Of a stretch of DNA of 64,000 bases, positions 17,173-25,240 are shown piece after piece. Numbering within the stretch: the first letter of the stretch is position 1; each line of letters starts with the position of its first letter. A program made the position numbers and the translations under genes. This DNA is from CAVUEG01 sp963740525 (GTDB taxonomy: Bacteria > Actinomycetota > Actinomycetes > Propionibacteriales > Nocardioidaceae). The stretch is from contig CAVUEG010000006.1 of NCBI GenBank assembly GCA_963740525.1, forward strand, positions 558,001 to 622,000, written 5' to 3'. The notes beneath the pieces were generated by a model, which saw only the letters and a program-made list of their open reading frames with translations, made no database searches and was not told where the DNA came from.

Positions 17173-17613
17173 TCAGACTTCGGTCGTGCTGCCTCCGGCG
17201 GCGGCGATCTTCTCCTTGGCCGAGGCGGAGAACGCGTGCGCGCTCACCTGCACGGCCACGGAGAGGTCGCCGGAGCCGAGGACCTTGATCGGCAGGCCGT
17301 CGCGGACGGCGCCCTTGGCGACCAGGTCCTCGACGCCGACCGTGCCACCGTCGGGGAACAGCTCGTTGATCCGGTCGAGGTTGACGACCTGGAACTCCAC
17401 CTTGAACGGGTTGCGGAAGCCCTTGAGCTTCGGCAGCCGCATGTGGATGGGCATCTGCCCACCCTCGAAGCTGGCCGGCACCTGGTAGCGGGCCTTGGTG
17501 CCCTTGGTGCCTCGACCAGCGGTCTTGCCCTTCGAGCCCTCACCGCGACCCACACGGGTCTTGGCGGTCTTGGCTCCGGGAGCAGGACGCAGGTGGTGCA
17601 GCTTGAGCGTCAT
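17173..17613 (-). CDS. rplO: 50S ribosomal protein L15
   Basis: L15 is a late-assembly protein of the large subunit. It has 146 residues and an intact frame. The Gly/Lys-rich N-terminal extension HLRPAPGAKTAKTRVGRGEG inserts into 23S rRNA; FEGGQMPIHMRLPKLKGFRN is the family core. Last ribosomal gene of the spc operon before secY. Confidence 0.98.
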   Translation of the reverse strand: MTLKLHHLRPAPGAKTAKTRVGRGEGSKGKTAGRGTKGTKARYQVPASFEGGQMPIHMRLPKLKGFRNPFKVEFQVVNLDRINELFPDGGTVGVEDLVAKGAVRDGLPIKVLGSGDLSVAVQVSAHAFSASAKEKIAAAGGSTTEV

Positions 17614-17798
17614 GTCAGTCCACCTCTTCCACGGACGATCAGGTGCCTGACCGTCATGAGCATGCCTCGGATCTCGGGGCGGTCCTCCTTGACGACGACG
17701 TCGCCGATGCGCTTGAGCCCAAGCGTGCGGAGGGTGTCCCGCTGGTTCTTCTTGCAGCCGATCGTCGACCGCTTCTGCTGGACCTTGAGGCGACCCAT
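17610..17798 (-). CDS. rpmD: 50S ribosomal protein L30
   Basis: L30, 62 residues. It opens MGRLKVQQKRSTIGCKKNQR and continues TLRTLGLKRIGDVVVKED, the family core; the bacterial form is normally about 60 residues. GGAGGT lies nine bases upstream. Its stop overlaps the rplO start by four bases. The rpsE frame runs over it out of phase because the rpsE stop is missing. Confidence 0.95.
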   Translation of the reverse strand: MGRLKVQQKRSTIGCKKNQRDTLRTLGLKRIGDVVVKEDRPEIRGMLMTVRHLIVRGRGGLT

Positions 17799-18398
17799 AC
17801 TGAGACCACCTCCGCCCGAGCCTTCAGCAGCGCTGCCGGAGCCACGTGCTCGACGGGGAGGCCACGGCGGGCCGCGACGGCCTCGGGCTCCTCGAGCGAG
17901 CGCAGCGCCTCGACGGTCGCGTGCACGATGTTGATCTGGTTGGACGAGCCGAGCGACTTGCTCAGCACGTCGTGGATGCCGGCGCACTCCAGCACGGCGC
18001 GCACCGGGCCACCGGCGATCACACCGGTACCAGGGGCAGCCGGGCGCAGCAGCACGACGCCGGCCGCCTTCTCGCCCTGGATCGGGTGCGGGATCGTGCC
18101 CTGGACGCGGGGGACCTTGAAGAAGCTCTTCTTGGCCTCCTCCACGCCCTTGGCGATCGCGGCCGGGACCTCCTTGGCCTTGCCGTAGCCCACGCCGACC
18201 ATGCCGTCGCCGTCACCGACGATCACGAGGGCGGTGAAGCTGAAGCGACGACCACCCTTCACGACCTTGGCGACGCGGTTGATCGCGACGACACGCTCGA
18301 TGTAGGCGGTCTTGTCGGCAGCCTGGCCGCCGTCGACGATCGTCGCGACCACCGGACTGGCGCTCGCCACCGCCGCCACGGCGCTGGGATCCGCTCAT
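17799..18398 (-). CDS. rpsE: 30S ribosomal protein S5, frameshifted near both ends
   Basis: S5 contributes to mRNA unwinding and decoding fidelity. The body reads KTAYIERVVAINRVAKVVKG, then FTALVIVGDGDGMVGVGYGK and GPVRAVLECAGIHDVLSKSL, all conserved. The natural N-terminus MSGSQRRGGGGERQSGGRDD starts at 18398 in another frame; one extra base near 18333 restores continuity. At the 3' end the frame passes into rpmD without a stop, so at least one more error lies near 17800-17815. The exact C-terminus cannot be given. Confidence 0.9.
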
Positions 18399-18445
18399 GT
18401 CGAACTACCTCTTCCTTGCTCTTCGAAGCTGCTCGTCGATCGCGA

Positions 18446-18829
18446 TCAGAACGCGAGGCCGCCCTCGCGGGCGCCATCGGCCAGGGCGGCAACGCGCCCG
18501 TGGTACTTGTTACCGGCGCGGTCGAACACGGCGGTCTCGACACCGGCCGCCTTCGCACGCTCGGCCACGAGCTCGCCGACCTTGCTGGCCTTGGCGGACT
18601 TGTCGCCCTCGAAGCCGCGCACGTCGGCCTCCATGGTGCTGGCGTAGGCCAGCGTCTTGCCGACGACGTCGTCGACCACCTGCACGGTGATGTGCTTCGC
18701 GGAGCGGGTGACGACGAGACGCGGACGCTCGGCCGTGCCGGCGACCTTCTTGCGGCCCCGGACCTGACGACGCAGACGCGACGCGGTGCGGGCGCTCGTG
18801 TGCTTGCCGGACTTGAGTGAGATAGCCAT
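18446..18829 (-). CDS. rplR: 50S ribosomal protein L18
   Basis: L18 binds 5S rRNA in the central protuberance. It has 127 residues from the ATG at 18829; a GTG two codons earlier overlaps the rplF stop. Conserved parts are RPRLVVTRSAKHITVQVVDD and FDRAGNKYHGRVAALADGAR at the C-terminus. Frame intact. Between rplF and rpsE in the spc operon. Confidence 0.97.
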   Translation of the reverse strand: MAISLKSGKHTSARTASRLRRQVRGRKKVAGTAERPRLVVTRSAKHITVQVVDDVVGKTLAYASTMEADVRGFEGDKSAKASKVGELVAERAKAAGVETAVFDRAGNKYHGRVAALADGAREGGLAF

Positions 18830-18831
18830 CG

Positions 18832-19376
18832 TCACTTACCAGCCTTTCCGACCTTGCGGCGGATCTGCTCGCCCGCGTAGCGGACGCCCTTGCCCTTGTA
18901 GGGCTCAGGCTTGCGAAGCTTGCGGATGTTCGCGGCGACCTCGCCGACCAGCTGCTTGTCGATGCCCTGGACGCCGAGCTTGGTCGGGCTCTCGACGGTG
19001 AACGTGATGCCGTCGGGGGCGTTGAACGTGATCGGGTGCGAGTACCCGAGCTGGAACTCCAGCTGGGTCGGGCCCTTGGACAGGACGCGGTATCCGACGC
19101 CCACGATCTCGAGCTTCTTCTCGTAGCCCTCGGTCACTCCGGTCACCATGTTGGCGATCAGGGTGCGGGTCAGTCCGTGCAACGAGCGGCTCTCCCGCTC
19201 GTCGTCCGGACGCTTGACCTCGACGGCGCCGTCCTCGCCGCGGTCGACCGTGATCGGGCGCGGCAACGGTGTGCGCTCAGGGTGCCCTTGGGCCCCTTGA
19301 CCGTCACCAGTCGCTCGTCGATCGCGACGTCGACACCGGACGGGACCGTGATGGGAAGCTTGCCAATGCGCGACAT
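18832..19376 (-). CDS. rplF: 50S ribosomal protein L6, frameshifted in this sequence
   Basis: L6 sits near the factor-binding centre of the large subunit. It starts MSRIGKLPITVPSGVDVAID at 19376, then continues in a different frame from ITVDRGEDGAVEV through SLHGLTRTLIANMVTGVTEG to EPYKGKGVRYAGEQ, ending VGKAGK. Removing one base near 19275 and one near 19258 gives a continuous 180-residue L6 with the expected HTV-AAP linker. An essential gene, so error is likely. Confidence 0.92.
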
Positions 19377-19404
19377 GCTCCGTTTCTCCTTCTCGGTCTC
19401 GTCG

Positions 19405-19812
19405 TTACCAGACGTAGGCGAGGACTTCCCCACCCACGCCCTTCTTGTTGGCCTGACGGTCAGTCAGCAGGCCCTGGCTGGTCGAGATGATCGCCACGCC
19501 CAGGCCGCCGAGCACCTTGGGCAGGCCGGTGCTCTTCGCGTAGACGCGAAGGCCGGGCTTGCTGATCCGGCGGACGCCGGCGATGGAGCGCTCGCGGTTC
19601 TGGCCGTACTTGAGGTTCACGATCAGGGCCTTGCCCACCTCGCCCTCAGCGGGCTCCTCCACCTTCCAGGAGGTGATGTAGCCCTCCTGCTGGAGGATCT
19701 CGGCGACGCCAGCCTTGAGCTTGCTGTACGGCATCGTCACCGAGTCGTGGTACGCCTGGTTGGCGTTGCGCAGACGAGTAAGCATGTCTGCGATCGGGTC
19801 AGTCATCGTCAT
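19405..19812 (-). CDS. rpsH: 30S ribosomal protein S8
   Basis: S8 binds 16S rRNA helix 21 and, in many bacteria, represses the spc operon by binding its mRNA. It has 135 residues starting MTMTDPIADMLTRLRNANQA (19812). The C-terminal block STSQGLLTDRQANKKGVGGE is diagnostic. Frame intact. Two further in-frame starts exist (19833 upstream, 19806 downstream); 19812 matches other actinobacterial S8. Confidence 0.97.
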   Translation of the reverse strand: MTMTDPIADMLTRLRNANQAYHDSVTMPYSKLKAGVAEILQQEGYITSWKVEEPAEGEVGKALIVNLKYGQNRERSIAGVRRISKPGLRVYAKSTGLPKVLGGLGVAIISTSQGLLTDRQANKKGVGGEVLAYVW

Positions 19813-19923
19813 GGCCGTGAGGCCCTTTCCCACCGTGGTTTCGCCGTCCTGGCAGGCGACCTTCAGCGATCGTTGTGTGAAGCATGTGTGTGTCCGTCAT
19901 GGTGCCCGGCGTACCGGGGCAGC

Positions 19924-20109
19924 TCACCAGCTGCTCTTCGTGACGCCCGGCAGCTCGCCGCGGTGTGCCATCTCGCGCAGGCAGATGCGGCAGAGGCCGA
20001 ACTTGCGGTAAACGGACTTGGGGCGGCCGCAGCGCTGGCAACGGGTGTAGCCGCGCACCTTGAACTTCGGGTTGCGGGCCGCCTTGACCTTGAGTGATGT
20101 CTTGGCCAT
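19924..20109 (-). CDS. rpsN: 30S ribosomal protein S14 type Z (zinc-binding)
   Basis: The short, 61-residue zinc form of S14, in the head of the small subunit. The four zinc cysteines are in RCQRCGRPK (24 and 27) and LCRICLRE (40 and 43). This is the housekeeping form in the spc operon; actinobacteria often hold a longer zinc-free paralogue elsewhere for zinc starvation. Four bases from the rplE stop. Confidence 0.97.
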   Translation of the reverse strand: MAKTSLKVKAARNPKFKVRGYTRCQRCGRPKSVYRKFGLCRICLREMAHRGELPGVTKSSW

Positions 20110-20112
20110 CGG

Positions 20113-20674
20113 TCACTGCTCCTTGAACGGGAAGCCGAGCTGCTTGAGCAGCGCGCGACCCTCGTCGTCGTTCGTCGCGGTCGTCACGACCGTGATGTCC
20201 ATGCCGCGGGAGCGGTCGATCCTGTCCTGGTCGATCTCGTGGAACATGACCTGCTCGGTCAGACCGAAGGTGTAGTTGCCACGACCGTCGAACTGGCGTG
20301 CCGCAGAGGCCGCGGAAGTCCCGGATGCGGGGCAGCGCGAGCGACAGCAGCCGGTCGAGGAACTCCCACATGCGGTCGCCGCGCAGCGTGACGTGCGCGC
20401 CGATCGGCATCCCCTCACGCAGCTTGAACTGCGCGATGGACTTGCGGGCCTTGGTGACCTGCGGCTTCTGGCCGGTGATCGCGGTGAGGTCCTTGACCGC
20501 ACCTTCGATCAGCTTCGAGTCGCGGGCAGCCTCGCCGACACCCATGTTGACCACGATCTTGGTCAGACCGGGGACCTGCATGACGTTGGCGTACTCGAAC
20601 TCGGTGCGCAGCGCGGGGAGGATCTCCTCGCGGTAGCGCGTCTTGAGCCGCGGGGGCGTGTTGGTTGTCGTCAT
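20113..20674 (-). CDS. rplE: 50S ribosomal protein L5, frameshifted in this sequence
   Basis: L5 binds 5S rRNA and contacts P-site tRNA. The N-terminal two thirds read MTTTNTPPRLKTRYREEILP through VNMGVGEAARDSKLIEGAV to LPRIRDFRGL. The rest, QFDGRGNYTFGLTEQVMFHE to LLKQLGFPFKEQ, is in another frame. One extra base near 20296 accounts for the break and restores a 187-residue protein. Start overlaps the rplX stop (ATGA). Confidence 0.93.
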
Positions 20675-21036
20675 CAGATTTCCTCACCCGTCTTGCGGGA
20701 CACCCGGACGCTGCGCTGGGCGGGGTAGGTGGTGCCGTCGGGGCGACGCTTGGAGACGTCGTCGCGGCGGAAGCCGACGCGAGTGGTGCCCTTGCCGTCG
20801 ACCAGCATCACGTTGGAGATGTGGATGGAGGCCTCGGTGGTGACGATGCCGCCGGTGTTGCCGGCGCGACCACCCTGGTTGACCACCTTGGTGTGCCGCT
20901 TGACGCGGTTCACGCCCTCGACGATCACCCGGTCCTGCTCGCGCAGGACGGAGATGACCTTGCCTTCGGCGCCCTTGTCCTTGCCAGCGATCACCTTGAC
21001 GGTGTCACCCTTCTTGATGTTCACGTTCTTACCCAT
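20674..21036 (-). CDS. rplX: 50S ribosomal protein L24
   Basis: L24 initiates large-subunit assembly and lies by the exit tunnel. It has 120 residues. The KOW motif is near the N-terminus: KKGDTVKVIAGKDKGAEGKV, followed by RVIVEGVNRVKRHTKVVNQG. Two bases separate it from rplN upstream. Confidence 0.97.
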   Translation of the reverse strand: MGKNVNIKKGDTVKVIAGKDKGAEGKVISVLREQDRVIVEGVNRVKRHTKVVNQGGRAGNTGGIVTTEASIHISNVMLVDGKGTTRVGFRRDDVSKRRPDGTTYPAQRSVRVSRKTGEEI

Positions 21037-21038
21037 CC

Positions 21039-21407
21039 TCAGAGCACCTCCGGAGCCAGCGAGATGATCTTCATGAACTTCTTCTCGCGCAGCTCGCGTC
21101 CCACGGGGCCGAAGATGCGCGTACCGCGCGGCTCGCCATCGTTCTTGAGGATCACTGCTGCGTTCTCGTCGAACTTGATGTACGAGCCGTCGGCGCGCCG
21201 ACGCTCCTTCACGGTTCGGACAATGACGGCCTTGACGACGTCACCCTTCTTGACGTTGCCACCGGGGATTGCATCCTTGACGGTGGCGACGATGACGTCG
21301 CCGATGCCGGCGTAGCGTCGACCCGAGCCGCCGAGCACACGGATGCAAAGAATCTGCTTTGCACCGGTGTTGTCGGCGACCTTGAGTCGCGACTCCTGCT
21401 GGATCAT
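21039..21407 (-). CDS. rplN: 50S ribosomal protein L14
   Basis: L14 forms an intersubunit bridge. It has 122 residues, the universal length: MIQQESRLKVADNTGAKQIL at the N-terminus, then GDVIVATVKDAIPGGNVKKG, ending VGRELREKKFMKIISLAPEV. An 88-bp gap separates it from rpsQ. Confidence 0.98.
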   Translation of the reverse strand: MIQQESRLKVADNTGAKQILCIRVLGGSGRRYAGIGDVIVATVKDAIPGGNVKKGDVVKAVIVRTVKERRRADGSYIKFDENAAVILKNDGEPRGTRIFGPVGRELREKKFMKIISLAPEVL

Positions 21408-21495
21408 CGGTTATCTCCTGGTTGTCGAGCCGGTTCTCCCACTCGCGCGGAGCGAGAGCCTGGTCGAACTTGTACGAAACTTGGGCGTGAAACCT

Positions 21496-21777
21496 TCACT
21501 TGGCCTTTTCGAGGACCTCGACGACGCGCCAGCGCTTCGTGGCCGACAGCGGACGGGTCTCCATGATCAGGACCCGGTCGCCGGTGCCGCACTGGTTTTG
21601 CTCGTCGTGCGCCTTGAGCTTGCTCGTGCGGCGCAGGACCTTGCCGTACAGCGCGTGCTTGACGCGGTCCTCGACGGACACGACGACGGTCTTGTCCATC
21701 TTGTCGCTCACGACCAGGCCCTCGCGAACCTTGCGGCTCGTGCGCTCTGTCTCGGCTGCTGGGGTTGCCTCACTCAT
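21496..21777 (-). CDS. rpsQ: 30S ribosomal protein S17
   Basis: S17 is a primary 16S-binding OB-fold protein. It has 93 residues: an extra, Ala/Glu/Thr-rich N-terminal segment (MSEATPAAETER) precedes the core RKVREGLVVSDKMDKTVVV. HDEQNQCGTGDRVLIMETRP is the conserved loop. The start overlaps the rpmC stop by four bases. Confidence 0.97.
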   Translation of the reverse strand: MSEATPAAETERTSRKVREGLVVSDKMDKTVVVSVEDRVKHALYGKVLRRTSKLKAHDEQNQCGTGDRVLIMETRPLSATKRWRVVEVLEKAK

Positions 21778-22013
21778 GCGGCACCGTTCCCGTTCTCGCT
21801 CGAGCCCGGTGTCTGGCGAATGCCGAGCTCACGCTCGCGCACCACCGTGTAGATCCGGGCGATGTCCTTCTTGACCGACCGAAGGCGGCCGTGGCTCTCG
21901 AGCTGGCCGGTCGCGGCCTGGAAGCGCAGGTTGAACAGCTCTTCCTTGGCCTCGCGCAGCTTGGTCTCGAGGTCGACATTGGTCATGTCGTCGAGTTCGA
22001 ATGCAGTAGCCAT
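21774..22013 (-). CDS. rpmC: 50S ribosomal protein L29
   Basis: L29 lies at the exit-tunnel rim, near the SRP and trigger-factor sites. It has 79 residues, two helices: LETKLREAKEELFNLRFQAA and LRSVKKDIARIYTVVRERE. A short Gly/Asn-rich tail follows. The start codon shares a base with the rplP stop. Confidence 0.96.
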   Translation of the reverse strand: MATAFELDDMTNVDLETKLREAKEELFNLRFQAATGQLESHGRLRSVKKDIARIYTVVRERELGIRQTPGSSENGNGAA

Positions 22014-22432
22014 CAGAATTCACCTGCCTCACGGGAGACAAAGCGGCACTTCATCGGAAGCTTGTGGATCGCGCGGCGCATGGCCTCACGAGCGACTTCC
22101 TCAGTCACGCCGGACAGTTCGAACATGACACGACCGGGCTTGACGTTCGCGACCCACCACTCGGGTGAACCCTTACCGGAGCCCATGCGGGTCTCGGCAG
22201 GCTTCTTGGTCAGCGGACGGTCGGGGTAGATGTTGATCCACACCTTTCCGCCTCGCTTGATGTGACGGGTCATTGCGATACGCGCCGACTCGATCTGGCG
22301 GTTGGTCACGTAGTGACCCTCGATCGCCTGGATACCGAAGTCACCGAAGGCGAGCTTGGTGCCGCCCTTGGCGAAGCCGGTCCGCTTCGGGTGGTGCTGC
22401 TTGCGGTGCTTGACCCTACGGGGCATCAACAT
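22013..22432 (-). CDS. rplP: 50S ribosomal protein L16
   Basis: L16 helps shape the A-site tRNA region of the large subunit. It has 139 residues: MPRRVKHRKQHHPKRTG at the N-terminus, then GKVWINIYPDRPLTKKPAET and GKGSPEWWVANVKPGRVMFE. Start at 22432 is taken because the GGGAGGG site is ten bases upstream; a second ATG is at 22426. Confidence 0.97.
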   Translation of the reverse strand: MLMPRRVKHRKQHHPKRTGFAKGGTKLAFGDFGIQAIEGHYVTNRQIESARIAMTRHIKRGGKVWINIYPDRPLTKKPAETRMGSGKGSPEWWVANVKPGRVMFELSGVTEEVAREAMRRAIHKLPMKCRFVSREAGEF

Positions 22433-22437
22433 GCTGC

Positions 22438-23295
22438 TCAGCCCTCCCCATTGGTCGCAGGAGTGGATTCGGCGGGCGCGACAGCAGCCTCGACCGGAGC
22501 CGGAGCAGCGGTCTCGGCCGGCGCGTCCGTGCGCGGCGCGCGGTCCGAGCGGGTCGGACGGTCACCACGGGTGCCACGGCTGGGACGCTCGGGAGCGCCG
22601 CCGCGTGCCGGACGGCCACGACCGGGAGCACCGGCGCGCGCGGCAGCCTGTGCCTCGCGCTCGGCGCGGGTACCGGCGACCTCGCCCTTGTAGATCCAGA
22701 CCTTCACGCCGATCCGGCCGAAGGTGGTCTTGGCCTCGTAGAAGCCGTAGTCGATGTCGGCGCGGAGCGTGTGCAGGGGCACGCGGCCCTCGCGGTAGAA
22801 CTCCGAGCGAGACATCTCGGCGCCACCGAGGCGGCCCGAGCACTGGATCCGGACACCCTTGGCGCCGGAGCGCATCGAGGTCTGCATCGCCTTGCGCATC
22901 GCGCGACGGAAGGCCACACGACCTGCCAGCTGCTCGGCGACACCCTGGGCGACGAGCTGCGCATCGAGCTCGGGGTTCTTGACCTCGAGGATGTTCAGCT
23001 GCACCTGCTTGCCAGTGAGCTTCTCGAGCTCACCGCGGATGCGGTCGGCCTCGGCGCCACGGCGACCGATGACGATGCCGGGGCGTGCGGTGTGGATGTC
23101 GACGCGGACCCGGTCACGGGTGCGCTCGATCTCCACCTTGGAGATGCCGGCCCGCTCCATGCCCTTGGAGAGCAGCTTGCGGATCGCGACGTCCTCGCCG
23201 ACGTACGCCTTGTACAGCTTCTCGGCGTACCAGCGGCTCTTGTGGTCGATGGAGATTCCGAGGCGGAAGCCGTTCGGGTTGATCTTCTGGCCCAT
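22438..23295 (-). CDS. rpsC: 30S ribosomal protein S3, long C-terminal tail
   Basis: S3 forms the mRNA entry channel. The KH domain and S3 C-domain are complete: MGQKINPNGFRLGISIDHKS at the start, then VIGRRGAEADRIRGELEKLT and RTEGKVWIYKGE-type blocks near residue 205. The protein has 285 residues; after the core it carries an Arg/Gly-rich stretch and then an Ala/Pro/Glu tail ending ATNGEG. Upstream in-frame codons to 23412 are not used; the ATG at 23295 overlaps rplV. Confidence 0.97.
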   Translation of the reverse strand: MGQKINPNGFRLGISIDHKSRWYAEKLYKAYVGEDVAIRKLLSKGMERAGISKVEIERTRDRVRVDIHTARPGIVIGRRGAEADRIRGELEKLTGKQVQLNILEVKNPELDAQLVAQGVAEQLAGRVAFRRAMRKAMQTSMRSGAKGVRIQCSGRLGGAEMSRSEFYREGRVPLHTLRADIDYGFYEAKTTFGRIGVKVWIYKGEVAGTRAEREAQAAARAGAPGRGRPARGGAPERPSRGTRGDRPTRSDRAPRTDAPAETAAPAPVEAAVAPAESTPATNGEG

Positions 23296-23723
23296 CAGGC
23301 CTTCCGTCCCTTCTTCTCGGCGGCAGCATCCTCGCGGGGCTGCACCACCAGCGTGATGTGGCTGGTGCGCTTGTTGATCCGCGACGCTCGGCCCTGGGCA
23401 CGGGGACGCCAACGCTTCATCGTCGGCCCCTCGTCCACCATCGCCTTGCTGACAATCAGCGACGCGCGGTCAAGCTCTTCAGTGGTCTCTGCGTTCGCCA
23501 CGGCGCTCTCGAGCACCTTGTAGACGGTCTCGCTGGCTGCCTGCGGTGCGAACTGCAGGAGTACCAGCGCCTCGTCTACTGCCATTCCGCGGACCATGTC
23601 CACGACGCGGCGTGCCTTCATCGGAGTGATCCGGACGAAGCGCGCGCTGGCGAAGGCACCCGGCTGGTCGCCCAGCAGGGTGTCGCGGCGGGCACTTACG
23701 CGCCTACGCTCTGTAACGCTCAT
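23295..23723 (-). CDS. rplV: 50S ribosomal protein L22
   Basis: L22 lines the peptide exit tunnel; its beta hairpin can carry macrolide-resistance changes. It has 142 residues. Core: ARFVRITPMKARRVVDMVRG, then ALVLLQFAPQAASETVYKVL and the loop WRPRAQGRASRINKRTSHIT. The N-terminal 25 residues are less conserved. Between rpsS and rpsC. Confidence 0.97.
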   Translation of the reverse strand: MSVTERRRVSARRDTLLGDQPGAFASARFVRITPMKARRVVDMVRGMAVDEALVLLQFAPQAASETVYKVLESAVANAETTEELDRASLIVSKAMVDEGPTMKRWRPRAQGRASRINKRTSHITLVVQPREDAAAEKKGRKA

Positions 23724-23766
23724 CTGTCATAAACCTTTTCGTTTGCGACTAGCGACTGCCTCCGCA

Positions 23767-24048
23767 TCAGCGGCGGCGGCTCTTCCGGTCATCCTTGACG
23801 TGGCCCTTGAAGGTCCTCGTCGGGGCGAACTCTCCGAGCTTGTGGCCAACCATGGAGTCGGTCACGAACACGGGGACGTGCTTGCGGCCGTCGTGCACTG
23901 CGATCGTGTGGCCGATCATGGCCGGCACGATCATCGAGCGACGAGACCAGGTCTTGATCACGTTGTGGGTGCCCTTGTCGTTCTGTCCGTCCACCTTCTT
24001 GATCAGGTGGCCGTCGACGAAGGGGCCCTTCTTCAGGCTGCGAGGCAT
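23767..24048 (-). CDS. rpsS: 30S ribosomal protein S19
   Basis: S19 is in the head of the small subunit next to S13. It has 93 residues: MPRSLKKGPFVDGHLIKKVD, then IKTWSRRSMIVPAMIGHTIA and VTDSMVGHKLGEFAPTRTFK. Fifteen bases separate it from rplB. Confidence 0.98.
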   Translation of the reverse strand: MPRSLKKGPFVDGHLIKKVDGQNDKGTHNVIKTWSRRSMIVPAMIGHTIAVHDGRKHVPVFVTDSMVGHKLGEFAPTRTFKGHVKDDRKSRRR

Positions 24049-24063
24049 AGTTCAGTTCCCTTC

Positions 24064-24897
24064 TCAGCGACGCTTGCCGGACTTGCGGCGACGGACAATG
24101 AGGGCGTCGGAGGCCTTGCGCTTGCGCGTGCGACCTTCCTTCTTGCCCCAGGGCGAGACCGGGTGACGTCCACCGGAGGTCTTGCCTTCACCACCACCGT
24201 GGGGGTGGTCAACCGGGTTCATGACGACACCGCGGACGGTCGGGCGCTTGCCCTTCCAGCGCATGCGGCCGGCCTTGCCCCAGTTGATGTTCGACTGCTC
24301 GGCGTTCCCGACCTCACCGATCGTGGCGCGGCAACGGACGTCGACGTAGCGCATTTCGCCCGAAGGCATCCGGAGCTGGGCTCGGCTGCCTTCCTTGGCC
24401 ACCAGCTGCACGGACGCACCGGCGGACCGGGCGATCTTCGCGCCGCCGCCGGGGCGGAGCTCGATGCAGTGCAGGGTGGTACCGACGGGGATGTTGCGCA
24501 GCGGCAGGTTGTTGCCCGCCTTGATGTCGGCGTTCGGGCCGGCTTCGACCGGGGTGCCCTGCGTCAGACCGTGCGGCGCGATGATGTAGCGCTTCTCGCC
24601 GTCGGCGTAGTGCAGCAGTGCGATCCGGGCCGTGCGGTTCGGGTCGTACTCGATGTGCGCGACCTTGGCGGGCACGCCGTCCTTGTCGTAGCGACGGAAG
24701 TCGATGATGCGGTAGGCACGCTTGTGTCCACCACCCTGGTGACGGGTGGTGATCCGGCCCTGGTTGTTGCGGCCGCCCTTCTTGGGGAGCGGGCGCACCA
24801 GGGACTTCTCCGGCGTGGTCCGGGTGATCTCGACGAAGTCGGCGACCGACGAGCCGCGTCGGCCCGGGGTAGTCGGCTTGTACTTGCGGATAGCCAT
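24064..24897 (-). CDS. rplB: 50S ribosomal protein L2
   Basis: L2 is needed for peptidyl-transferase centre assembly and subunit joining. It has 277 residues from MAIRKYKPTTPGRRGSS (24897); the open frame extending to 24996 has no ribosome-binding site. Conserved blocks include KGGRNNQGRITTRHQGGGHK and, near the C-terminus, GVVMNPVDHPHGGGEGKTSG, whose histidine has been tied to catalysis-site function. Confidence 0.98.
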   Translation of the reverse strand: MAIRKYKPTTPGRRGSSVADFVEITRTTPEKSLVRPLPKKGGRNNQGRITTRHQGGGHKRAYRIIDFRRYDKDGVPAKVAHIEYDPNRTARIALLHYADGEKRYIIAPHGLTQGTPVEAGPNADIKAGNNLPLRNIPVGTTLHCIELRPGGGAKIARSAGASVQLVAKEGSRAQLRMPSGEMRYVDVRCRATIGEVGNAEQSNINWGKAGRMRWKGKRPTVRGVVMNPVDHPHGGGEGKTSGGRHPVSPWGKKEGRTRKRKASDALIVRRRKSGKRR

Positions 24898-24934
24898 GGT
24901 TATTGGGGTTCCTCTCGGATCTTCTGGAGCCCGG

Positions 24935-25240
24935 TCAGCTGACCGGTCCCCCGAAGATGTCGATGCGCTGGCCCTCAGCGAGGCTGACGATCGCACGCTT
25001 GGTGTTGGCGCGCTTACCGATGCCGAAGCGGGTACGGCGCGTCTTTCCCTTGCGGTTGATGGTGTTGACCGAAGTGACCTTGACGTTGAACACCTTTTCG
25101 ACGGCGATCTTGATCTCGGTCTTGTTGGCGTCCGGGCGCACCACGAAGGTGTACTTGTTCGCGTCGAGCAGGCCGTAGCTCTTCTCGCTCACCACGGGCG
25201 CGATCAGGATGTCGCGGTGGTCCCTGTGCATGGTGCTCAC
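24935..25240 (-). CDS. rplW: 50S ribosomal protein L23
   Basis: L23 is the docking site for trigger factor and SRP at the exit tunnel. It has 101 residues. The GTG start (25240) overlaps the rplD stop and has GGAGG seven bases upstream. Core: DILIAPVVSEKSYGLLDANK and KVFNVKVTSVNTINRKGKTR. Confidence 0.97.
   Translation of the reverse strand: MSTMHRDHRDILIAPVVSEKSYGLLDANKYTFVVRPDANKTEIKIAVEKVFNVKVTSVNTINRKGKTRRTRFGIGKRANTKRAIVSLAEGQRIDIFGGPVS

Noticed and set aside
19799..20120. Long rplE read-through frame extending past rpsN to 19799
   Set aside because: It results from the rplE frameshift; the real L5 C-terminus is in the other frame and ends at 20113.
22416..22631. Small frames inside the rpsC 3' region
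   Set aside because: Shadows of the Arg/Gly- and Ala/Pro-rich S3 tail in another phase.
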